NCBI GenBank assembly: GCA_022709445.1
Contig: JAKLIU010000050.1
Coordinates: forward strand, 1-10,164
Direction of reading: 5' to 3'
DNA: 10,164 bases
DNA from: Spirochaetota bacterium
GTDB lineage: Bacteria; Spirochaetota; Spirochaetia; Treponematales; UBA12059
The notes under the pieces are model-generated. The model saw nothing but the letters and a program-made list of their open reading frames with translations, was not told where the DNA came from and did not search any database. How positions within the stretch are numbered: position 1 is the stretch's first letter; each line of letters opens with the position of its first letter. The translations under genes were made by a program, and so were the position numbers. Below, one piece after another: positions 1 to 6,028 of this stretch.

Positions 1-1653
1 GTGGACGCCACCAACGCCGACGGCGACACCGCGCTCACCCTGGCCGCCAGGCGCAGGAACGCGGAACTGGTGCCCGTGCTGGTTACCCGCGGGGCAAGCG
101 TCTTCGTGAGGAACGTCAAGGGCGAGTCGCCCCTGTCCATAGCCCTGGCCGACGGTCCCGAAGCCACCCGCATGCTCCTATCGACGGCCGCGAAAGACCT
201 GCGCGACGACTCGGGCGACTCGCCCTGGCACTGGGCCGTCAGGCTGTCCGCCCCGGCGGGGGACATAGCCGCGATCGCGGAGCTGGGCTTCGACCCGTCC
301 GCCCGCAACAACGAGGGCGACACGGCCCTGCACCTGGCGGTCAGGCGGGGCGCGGGCATCCAGGGGGCCGCCATGATCGCGGCCGGCTCGGATCCCTTCG
401 CCCTGAACGTGTCGGGCGCCACGCCCCTCTCCCTTGCCCTGGTAGCGCCCGGCGGCCAGCCCGAGTGGTTCTTCACCCCCGGCGTGCTGGCCGGCCGCGA
501 CGCCGCCGGAAACGGGCCGCTGCACTACGCCGCCATGGCCGCCCTCCCCGACGGGGTAGGCTACCTGGCCGGCAGGGGGGTCCCGGTGGACGGCACCAAC
601 GCCGACGGGCGCACCCCGCTGATGCTGACGCTCAAGGTGGATTCCGTGGACACCGCCAGGCGCCTTCTCGCCCTCAAGGCTGACCCCGCCAGGCGCGACG
701 CCTCCGGAGCCTCGCCCCTGCACCTGGCCGTGTACTGGGGCGCCCATGCCTGCCTGCAGTTGCTGGTGACCGTGTCCGCGGACGTGGACGTGCGGGATTT
801 CACCGGCAAGACGCCGCTCAGGGACGCGGTGGATGCGGGGGACTCCCGCTCCGCGGCCTACCTCCTGGACCGGGGCGCCGACCCGCTCGCCCGGGACAAC
901 ACGGGAGAGACCCCCCTGCACGCCGCCGCCAGGCGGGCGGACGGAAGCTTCGTGGAGACGCTCGCCGCGGTCGCCAGGACTCTGGATGCCCGCGACGACG
1001 GCGGGGCGACGCCCCTCCTGGAGGCCGTGTACGCCGAACGACTGGCGACGGCCAGGCTCCTGGCCACCCTCGGGGGCTCCATACACGCCAGGGACGCCGG
1101 CGGCGAGAGCCCGCTCAGCTTCGCCCTGCGGAAGGGTCCCGATGCCCTCAAGTCCCTGCTCACCCCGGTGACCGCCCGCCAGTCCGACGCCGACGGCCGA
1201 TCCGTGCTCAGGGTGATCATCGAAGCCAAGCCGGTCCCCGAGCTGGTCGCCATGGCCCTGGCAGCCGGCTCGTCCGCGGAGGACCGCGACTTCCGAGGCC
1301 GTTCGCCCCTGCACGCCGCAGCGAGCGCCGGCTACCACGAGATCGTGGCCATGCTGGTAGCGGCCGGAGCGGATCCCTTCTCGAGGGACGCGGACGGCAC
1401 CACCCCGGCTTCCATCGCCCTGGCCCTGGGCGAGGACGCGGTACGCGCCATGTTCGGGGCCGCGCCCGACCAGGCGGACTACCTGGACGAGACCGCGCTG
1501 CACTACGCAGCGGCGGCCGGCCTGGAAAAGGGTGCGCTGGCCCTGCTCTCCCTGGGGGCGGACCGGGCGCGGCGCAACGCCCTGGGCGAGACGCCGGCCG
1601 ACGTGGCCGGACGCAGGGGTTACGCGTGGCTCGCGGCCCTGCTCGCGCCCTAG
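1..1653 (+). CDS. Ankyrin-repeat protein, 5'-truncated by window edge
   Basis: The open frame runs from the first base to a TAG at 1651-1653. It begins inside a repeat, with no signal peptide, no ribosome binding site and only a GTG at base 1, so the true start is almost certainly upstream and the 550 residues seen are a C-terminal portion. Ankyrin repeats cover it end to end. The TPLH-like tetrads begin at residues 10, 43, 74, 108, 141, 172, 205, 238, 271, 304, 337, 370, 401, 435, 468, 498 and 531, which makes 17 repeats, mostly 33 residues apart, with 'GADP..RD..G' turns between them. The end (TPADVAGRRGYAWLAALLAP) looks like a C-terminal capping repeat. Ankyrin arrays bind proteins; no enzymatic domain or partner is visible here. 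The spacing pattern points to an internal duplication: residues 43-171 and 370-497 share the same irregular spacing. The gene is convergent with the sigma-factor gene. Family assignment is firm; function and localisation are unknown. Confidence 0.93.
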   Translation: MDATNADGDTALTLAARRRNAELVPVLVTRGASVFVRNVKGESPLSIALADGPEATRMLLSTAAKDLRDDSGDSPWHWAVRLSAPAGDIAAIAELGFDPSARNNEGDTALHLAVRRGAGIQGAAMIAAGSDPFALNVSGATPLSLALVAPGGQPEWFFTPGVLAGRDAAGNGPLHYAAMAALPDGVGYLAGRGVPVDGTNADGRTPLMLTLKVDSVDTARRLLALKADPARRDASGASPLHLAVYWGAHACLQLLVTVSADVDVRDFTGKTPLRDAVDAGDSRSAAYLLDRGADPLARDNTGETPLHAAARRADGSFVETLAAVARTLDARDDGGATPLLEAVYAERLATARLLATLGGSIHARDAGGESPLSFALRKGPDALKSLLTPVTARQSDADGRSVLRVIIEAKPVPELVAMALAAGSSAEDRDFRGRSPLHAAASAGYHEIVAMLVAAGADPFSRDADGTTPASIALALGEDAVRAMFGAAPDQADYLDETALHYAAAAGLEKGALALLSLGADRARRNALGETPADVAGRRGYAWLAALLAP

Positions 1654-1668
1654 GAGCCCGCGTTGCGG

Positions 1669-1705
1669 AAAAAAAGAGGCGCCGGGGACCGCGGTCCCCG
1701 GCGCC
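1669..1705 (-). terminator. Rho-independent terminator of the sigma-factor gene
   Basis: A perfect 28-nt palindrome at 1678-1705 (12-bp stem with a 4-nt loop, almost all G/C) is followed on the minus strand by T, C and seven Ts (1677-1669). This is a classic intrinsic terminator for transcription coming from the sigma gene, which stops at 1742. In the plus direction the hairpin is followed only by TTCGTCGT, so it would be a weaker terminator for the ankyrin gene ending at 1653. Confidence 0.85.
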
Positions 1706-1711
1706 TTCGTC

Positions 1712-1734
1712 GTCCCGCGCGGAGGGCGCGGGAC
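1712..1734. repeat. GC-rich inverted repeat between sigma stop codon and terminator
   Basis: GTCCCGCGC (1712-1720) and GCGCGGGAC (1726-1734) form a perfect 9-bp stem with a 5-nt loop. It lies just after the sigma stop codon in the minus direction and has no T tract after it. It may be a second hairpin that stabilises the 3' end of the sigma mRNA or helps the neighbouring terminator. For plus-strand read-through from the ankyrin gene it would be a second barrier. Confidence 0.55.
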
Positions 1735-1741
1735 TCATGCC

Positions 1742-2753
1742 TCACATGACTTCCTGGTACTCGGAGAGCTGCTGCAGGTCCTTGAGCTTCTGGATTGCCT
1801 TCTCCTGGATCTGCCTCACGCGCTCGCGGGTGATGCCCAGGAGCTTGCCGGTCTCCTCCAGGGTCAGGGGGCCTTCCCCGTTGAGCCCGTAGCGCAGCGT
1901 GATGATGGTGATCTCCCGCTGATTGAGGTTCTTGAGCACGTTCCCCAGGGTATCCTGCAGGGTCATGCTGAACACTTCCTCGAAGGGTTCCACCGCGCTC
2001 TCGTCCTTGATCAGGTCCGCCAGGTGCGTGACGTTGTCCTCGTCCACCGTGGTGTCCAGGGAAGCGGTCTCCTGGGAGAGCTTCATGATCTCCTTGACCT
2101 TCTTGGGCTCCATGCCGAGCTTGTCGGCCAGCTCGTCGGGATTCGGGTCCCGGCCCAGCTCCTGCGTGAGCTGCTTGGCGACGAAATAGCACTTCTTGAT
2201 GGTATTGAGCATGTGGATGGGGATGCGGATGACGCGTCCCTTGTCGGCCAGGCTCTTGATGATGGCCTGGCGTATCCACCAAGTGCCGTAGGTGGAGAAG
2301 CGGCAGCCCCTGGTGTAGTCGAAACGCTCGACGGCCTCGATCAATCCGATATTTCCTTCGTCAATTATGTCGAGGAGGGACAGGCCGCGGTGCTGGTAGT
2401 TCTTGGCGATGGAAACCACCAGCCTCAGGTTGCTGGAGATCATGCGGTTCTTGCAGGACAGCAGCTCCGCTTCCTGGGCCATCCGGTCCTTGAGATAGTC
2501 CTGTTCCGGCCCGCCCTCGCTGGCGTGCAGGGCGTCCAGGGCGGCTATCGCGTGCCTGGATTTCTGTATGCGCTCGCCCAGCGACAGCTCTTCCTCCCCG
2601 GTCAGGAGGCTGTAGCGGGAAATCTGCTTGAGGTAGAGAGCCAAGGGGGTCGGTTTCGCGGACGGGTTTCAGTTTCTTGGGTTTCTTGAGCAGTACGGTC
2701 GGTTTCAGCTTCTTCTTGTGGGGGGCCGGTTTCTGCGAAACGGTTTCGGTCAT
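1742..2753 (-). CDS. RpoS/RpoD-like sigma-70 factor, frameshifted near its 5' end
   Basis: A group 1/2 sigma-70 factor that directs RNA polymerase to promoters. The main frame (2644-1742) encodes region 1.2 (ALYLKQISRYSLLTGEEEL), region 2 with the -10-binding FSTYGTWWIRQAI segment, region 3 (about residues 145-200 of this frame) and region 4.2 with a helix-turn-helix ending ITRERVRQIQEKAIQKLK. This frame lacks a sensible start: TTG at 2644 has no ribosome binding site and a TGA closes the frame at 2671-2669. A second frame starts at ATG 2753, preceded by AGGGAG (2764-2759), and encodes a lysine-rich leader ending PVRETDPL. Removing one base from the G5 run 2645-2649 joins the frames into '...RETDPLALYLKQIS', which matches the family's DP-x-x-x-YL pattern and gives about 336 residues, close to RpoS size and without region 1.1. 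The extra base may be a sequencing error, a real mutation or a +1 frameshift site. An ATG at 2798 in the leader frame lacks a ribosome binding site. Which sigma subgroup this is cannot be settled here. Confidence 0.9.
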
Positions 2754-2758
2754 ACGAG

Positions 2759-2779
2759 CTCCCTGGCGGGCATCCCGCC
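2759..2779 (-). promoter_or_regulatory. Ribosome binding site with abutting hairpin, sigma gene
   Basis: AGGGAG (2764-2759) sits 5 nt before ATG 2753 and decides the start of the sigma gene. Immediately upstream, with no gap, GGCGGG and CCCGCC (2765-2770 and 2774-2779) can form a 6-bp GC hairpin with a 3-nt loop. Such a stem next to the ribosome binding site could affect translation, but nothing here shows that it does. Confidence 0.6.
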
Positions 2780-2791
2780 GAACATGTAAAT

Positions 2792-2803
2792 GAATCATGA
2801 TTC
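2792..2803. promoter_or_regulatory. 12-bp perfect palindrome in the sigma-gene leader
   Basis: GAATCATGATTC is a perfect 12-bp palindrome lying between the putative promoter (2830-2857) and the start codon (2753). It falls about 20-31 nt after the predicted transcription start. It has the size of a dimeric repressor site, but there is no second copy nearby to support that, so operator function is only a possibility. Confidence 0.3.
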
Positions 2804-2829
2804 GCCGGACACGAACGCAAGCCTAGAGA

Positions 2830-2857
2830 AGTTTACCGCCTTTTGGCAAGAAATCAA
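2830..2857 (-). promoter_or_regulatory. Putative sigma-70-type promoter of the sigma-factor gene
   Basis: On the minus strand TTGATT (2857-2852) and TAAACT (2835-2830) are separated by 16 bp, in the only clearly AT-rich stretch of the region. The implied transcription start near 2823 would leave a leader of about 70 nt before ATG 2753. This would let the sigma gene be expressed separately from the LysM gene upstream, after which no clear terminator is visible. Confidence 0.45.
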
Positions 2858-2918
2858 ACTATTTCCGTGGTTTTTGTCGAATATTTTTACTTAACCATCC
2901 TGGCCGAAAGTTAAGCCC

Positions 2919-2933
2919 CATGGATGATCCATG
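2919..2933. repeat. Short inverted repeat just after the LysM gene
   Basis: CATGGAT and ATCCATG are separated by one base, directly after the LysM stop codon (2938-2936). The stem is short and is not followed by a T tract on the minus strand, so it is a poor terminator candidate. Read-through from the LysM gene into the sigma gene therefore remains possible. Confidence 0.3.
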
Positions 2934-2935
2934 CG

Positions 2936-3748
2936 TCAGCCGCGGGGCACCGTTCCGGGATCGAGGGAGTCCCCTCCCTTGAACACGAAGAAATACACCT
3001 GGGCCCCGCCGTCGGCATCGGCCTCAGCCGCTCCCAGTATCGCGCCGGTGCGCACCACGTCCCCGACGCGCACCGTGATGGTCGAGGCCCCGCCGTAGAC
3101 GTAGACCAGCCCGTCGGAGGACTGGATGAAGACCATCCTGCCGAAACTCCTGAATGGACCGGCCGACACCACCGTCCCCGAGCGCACGGCCTTGAAGGAA
3201 CTGCCCGGGTCGACCCGGATCGCCACGCCCTTGAGCTTGCCCTGCAGGAAGGACAGTTCGCCGCTGGCCGGCCAGCTGCCGCCATCCGCCTTGGCGGGGG
3301 TCGCGGGGGCGGCCGGTGGTTTTGCCGCCGTGGCGGGAGGCGGGGACGCCGTCACGGGAGCCGCGCCCGTCTTCGGGGCGGGCACTTTGAGGGTCTGGCC
3401 GGGCTTGATGGTGGTTCCGCCCAGGGAGTTGAGCGCCACCAGGTCTTGCACCGTGGTCCCGAAACGCTGGGCGATCGAGTACAGGGTGTCGCCCTTCTGC
3501 ACAACGTACTGGACGGTCGCACCTTCCGGGGCCGCGGTCCCGGGAATCTCCAGGCTGGTGCCGGGCAGCACGCGGGAGGGATCCTTGATGCCGTTGAGCG
3601 CGACGATCGCGTCCACGGTGACGCCGTATTTCCGCGCGATGCCGTAGAGGGTCTCGCCCTTCTGCACCACGTGGGTGAGCGGCCCTCCCCAGGCGAGGAG
3701 CGCGGCGGCGAGGAGGAGGACGGTCGCGGAAAGCGTTTTCTTGCCCAT
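2936..3748 (-). CDS. LysM x2 envelope protein with catalytically dead LytM/M23 domain
   Basis: A 270-residue exported protein. Residues 1-22 are a signal peptide (basic MGKK, then a Leu/Ala core). LysM domains lie at about 25-69 (HVVQKGETLYGIARKYGV) and 79-123 (YVVQKGDTLYSIAQRFGT) and should bind peptidoglycan. A Pro/Ala-rich linker (about 124-158) leads to a LytM/M23-like domain at about 161-266. That fold is recognisable (AVRSGTVVSAG, FGRMVFIQSSDGLVYVYGG, VRVGDVVRTGAILG), but the zinc ligands of active M23 peptidases are missing: the HxxxD region reads GVAIRVD and the HxH near the end reads VYFFVF. The layout resembles NlpD/EnvC-type proteins, which activate amidases rather than cut the wall themselves; that role is an inference. 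The start is forced, since an in-frame TAG lies one codon upstream (TAG CGA ATG), yet no ribosome binding site is visible. The TM-protein stop lies 29 nt upstream, so translational coupling in an operon is likely. Confidence 0.9.
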   Translation of the reverse strand: MGKKTLSATVLLLAAALLAWGGPLTHVVQKGETLYGIARKYGVTVDAIVALNGIKDPSRVLPGTSLEIPGTAAPEGATVQYVVQKGDTLYSIAQRFGTTVQDLVALNSLGGTTIKPGQTLKVPAPKTGAAPVTASPPPATAAKPPAAPATPAKADGGSWPASGELSFLQGKLKGVAIRVDPGSSFKAVRSGTVVSAGPFRSFGRMVFIQSSDGLVYVYGGASTITVRVGDVVRTGAILGAAEADADGGAQVYFFVFKGGDSLDPGTVPRG

Positions 3749-3777
3749 TCGCTATGATTGTCGGAGCGGAGGGCCGC

Positions 3778-4626
3778 CTACATGAGCGCGGGCTCGGCCT
3801 CCGCAGCCGCGGGGGCGTACAGCCACGCGCCCGCGTCGTCCAGCAGCTTGGAGAGCACCACCACGTGGACCTCGTTCTTGGCCCGCTCGGTCTGCATGCT
3901 CCAGCGCTCCGGCCGGTACCTGGACGACAGCCGGGCCTTGACGGCCGCCGCCGAGGCCACCAGGGCTTCACGCCGCCCGGCCGGCGCAGCGGCGGCGCAC
4001 ACCGAACCCAGGAGGTAGGCGGAGAGCAGGGACAGCACGGGATCCTTCGAGGCGAGACCGGTTTCCAGGATGGGCATGGCCTCCTCGGCGCGCTTGAGCA
4101 GCACCAGGTTGAAGGCGCGGTAGAAGGCCAGCCAGGCGGGATTGTCCACGCCCTTCGCGCCCTGGAACCCGGCCATGAAGGCCTCGGTCCCGGCTGGATC
4201 GGCCCTGAGCGAGCGGGCCACCGTGAACAGGAGCGCGTCCCTCCTGAGGGCGGCAGGCCGGTCCGCCGCCAGCAGTTCCTCCAGCCGGCGTATGGTGTCG
4301 GCGTCGGAACGGAGCAGCGATGCGTTCACCAGGAGGCGCAGGTACCGCCTGTCGCGCCGCCCGCCCTCGAAGATCCGCGCCGACAGCCAGGCGGAGAGCT
4401 TCTCCCAGTCCTCCTTCTCGACCATGGAGAAGAGCTTCCAGTTGAGGGCGAAGAACCAGTTGAAGGCGGCGAGCACCGCGGCGAAGAACAGCGCGAGCGG
4501 CCAGTTGGCCTTCCAGAACGTGAGGGAATACTCGGCCCCCAGGAGCGAAAACGGCATGAAAAAGATGAATATGAAGGAGAATACCAGCACTATGTTGAAA
4601 AGGATGAAAATTGTCTTAAACTTCAT
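3778..4626 (-). CDS. Two-TM membrane protein with helical C-terminal domain, unknown function
   Basis: I do not recognise a named family. The 282-residue protein starts at ATG 4626, preceded by GGAGAG (4639-4634) with a 7-nt gap. The frame stays open upstream to 4881, but that extension overlaps the divergent gene and its composition is not protein-like. Two hydrophobic segments stand at the N-terminus (about 5-28 and 42-63, the second rich in aromatic residues), so it is probably an inner-membrane protein. The rest (about 70-275) is soluble and Leu/Ala/Arg-rich, with helix-like stretches such as RLEELLAADRPAALRRDAL and AEEAMPILETG that recall TPR-type helical hairpins, although no clean 34-residue period is visible. 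It is the first gene of a likely operon with the LysM/LytM protein, so a role in envelope or cell-wall upkeep is a reasonable guess from context only. Confidence 0.82.
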   Translation of the reverse strand: MKFKTIFILFNIVLVFSFIFIFFMPFSLLGAEYSLTFWKANWPLALFFAAVLAAFNWFFALNWKLFSMVEKEDWEKLSAWLSARIFEGGRRDRRYLRLLVNASLLRSDADTIRRLEELLAADRPAALRRDALLFTVARSLRADPAGTEAFMAGFQGAKGVDNPAWLAFYRAFNLVLLKRAEEAMPILETGLASKDPVLSLLSAYLLGSVCAAAAPAGRREALVASAAAVKARLSSRYRPERWSMQTERAKNEVHVVVLSKLLDDAGAWLYAPAAAEAEPALM

Positions 4627-4756
4627 CGGGGTACTCTCCAATAATGGAAGGGGAGACCTGCCGGGCCTCGTGCCCGGACAAGCCGTCCCGGTACGCTTTC
4701 CAGCGACGCCGGACGGCGGTTTCCGTGGAGCATAGAACATACCCGGAGAGGGGTCA
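4627..4756. promoter_or_regulatory. Divergent control region between TM-protein and HD-GYP genes
   Basis: This 130-nt space separates two genes read in opposite directions, so it must hold both promoters. I see no convincing -35/-10 pair in either direction. It holds a 6-bp hairpin (CCGGGC 4661-4666, GCCCGG 4672-4677), the ribosome binding site of the minus gene (GGAGAG, 4639-4634) and that of the plus gene (GGAGAGGGG, 4745-4753). Confidence 0.4.
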
Positions 4757-5941
4757 ATGGGCATGAAGGCAATCCCGCTCAGGGATCTCGGGAGCAACGG
4801 TTTCTTCACCGCTTCCGCGTACATAGACGAACGATACATCATCCTCACGCCCGAGACTCCCGTCACGCAGGGGCTGGTCAACCGGCTGTCCGAGTGGGAG
4901 ATCCGGCAAGTCTACACCGACGGGGAGCTCGCCTCCGACGCGCCCGTGGCGGAAACCCCGGAGGACATCGCGGCCGCCATCGCCGCCGAGGGCGAGGCCG
5001 AGAGCAAGCCCATCAGCACCCAGGCGGACGGTGACCGCGAGAGCCTGGACAAGGTTTCCGCCTTCTACGAGCAGTTCCTCAAGTACGTGGAGACGGTCTA
5101 CACCCGGTACGTGACCAAGAACGACATCGTGCTCAAGGAGCTGTCCGACCGGGTCAAGAACTTCTGCGACATGATCACGGAAAACCGGCGATACGTACTC
5201 AGGATCATGAGCAGGGTCACGCCCTCCTCCAACTACCTCGTCAACCACTCCGTGCGCTCCACCGTGCTGGCCGTGGTGCTGGGCACCCAGATCAAGCTGC
5301 CGCCGCACCGGCTCATAGAGCTGGGCGTGGCCGCCGTCCTCCACGAGATCGGCATGGTCAGGCTGCCTCCCCAGCTCTACATGGCCGACCGGCCGCTGAC
5401 CCAGGTGGAGTTCAAGTCCATCACGGCGCACCCCATTCTGGGCTACAACATCCTCAAGGAGAAGCAGTTCCCCCTGGCGGTCTGCCTGGCCGCGCTGGAG
5501 CACCACGAGCGGATGAACGGATCCGGGTACCCGCGCGCCCTGACCGGGGACAAGATCTCCGTCTACGCAAAGATCATCGCCGTGGCCTGCTCGTACGACG
5601 CGGTCACCGCCTCCCGGCCCTACCGGGAGGCGCGCGAGGGCTACGAGGGCATGGTCGACTTGCTCAAGAACGAGGGCAAGAAGTACGACGACCTGGTCAT
5701 CAAGGCCCTGGTCTACGCCATGTCCATCTTCCCCATCGGCTCGTACGTGCTCCTGACCAACGGCCGGGCCGGCCAGGTGGTGGACGTGAACCCGGAAAAC
5801 CCGCGCTACCCGGTCATCCTGGTGCTTGGTTCCAAGACCGCGGACGGCAAGGAGACCCTCATCCAGACGGCCGAGAACGGCGTGCGCATACTCAGGCCCC
5901 TGTCCCGCAACGAGATCGACCGCCACTCGCCCGGATCCTGA
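4757..5941 (+). CDS. HD-GYP-domain protein with variant metal site (HE instead of HD)
   Basis: HD-GYP proteins are usually c-di-GMP phosphodiesterases. The 394-residue protein has an N-terminal segment (1-55, KAIPLRDLGSNGFFTASAYI...) of the kind often found before HD-GYP domains, an acidic linker (about 57-95), a helical region (about 96-155) and an HD-GYP domain at about 160-325. Visible motifs are NHSVRS (H164), LHEIGMVRLP (H196-E197), AHPILGYNIL (H225), HHERMNGSGYP (H249, H250, G257-Y258-P259) and YDAVTASRPYR (D281, R287). Classical members have HDIGK where this protein has HEIGM, so a metal-ligand Asp is now Glu and the conserved Lys is Met; the other ligands and the GYP loop are kept. 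Residues 326-380 form a short C-terminal beta-rich tail. There are no membrane segments, so it is cytoplasmic. The start has a strong ribosome binding site (4745-4753); ATG 4763 is an alternative start two codons in. The domain call is firm, while activity and substrate are open. Confidence 0.9.
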   Translation: MGMKAIPLRDLGSNGFFTASAYIDERYIILTPETPVTQGLVNRLSEWEIRQVYTDGELASDAPVAETPEDIAAAIAAEGEAESKPISTQADGDRESLDKVSAFYEQFLKYVETVYTRYVTKNDIVLKELSDRVKNFCDMITENRRYVLRIMSRVTPSSNYLVNHSVRSTVLAVVLGTQIKLPPHRLIELGVAAVLHEIGMVRLPPQLYMADRPLTQVEFKSITAHPILGYNILKEKQFPLAVCLAALEHHERMNGSGYPRALTGDKISVYAKIIAVACSYDAVTASRPYREAREGYEGMVDLLKNEGKKYDDLVIKALVYAMSIFPIGSYVLLTNGRAGQVVDVNPENPRYPVILVLGSKTADGKETLIQTAENGVRILRPLSRNEIDRHSPGS

Positions 5942-5948
5942 CCCTCCC

Positions 5949-5977
5949 TTGCCCCTCGGCCCGGTATCCACTATCTT
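5949..5977 (+). promoter_or_regulatory. Putative promoter of pfp
   Basis: TTGCCC (5949-5954) and TATCTT (5972-5977) lie 17 bp apart in the 87-nt gap between the HD-GYP gene and pfp. Each matches four of six consensus bases. The implied start near 5984 is about 45 nt before ATG 6029. The perfect palindrome GCGCCCGGGCGC (5992-6003) falls in the leader. There is no terminator after the HD-GYP gene, so read-through is also possible. Confidence 0.35.
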
Positions 5978-6028
5978 CCTAGCCGAAGACAGCGCCCGGG
6001 CGCCTGAAGCCGGGCAGAGGAGCAATCA

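Noticed and set aside
178..1503. A 441-residue minus-strand frame opposite the ankyrin gene
   Set aside because: It mirrors the repeat coding strand, is Gly/Arg/Val-rich with no recognisable domain, and long chance frames are expected in GC-rich DNA.
2642..2644. TTG as the natural start of the sigma factor
   Set aside because: There is no ribosome binding site before it, and it would cut off the conserved DP of region 1.2, which is present in the other frame just upstream.
1532..2689. A 385-residue plus-strand frame across the ankyrin end and the sigma gene
   Set aside because: It runs through a strong terminator and antisense to a conserved sigma factor; its Leu/Gly/Val-rich content is typical of antisense shadow.
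2796..2798. ATG 2798 as the sigma start
   Set aside because: No ribosome binding site precedes it, and it lies inside the palindrome; ATG 2753 has AGGGAG at good distance.
4627..4881. Upstream extension of the TM-protein frame to 4881
   Set aside because: It would overlap the divergent HD-GYP gene, and ATG 4626 has a good ribosome binding site directly followed by the hydrophobic segment.
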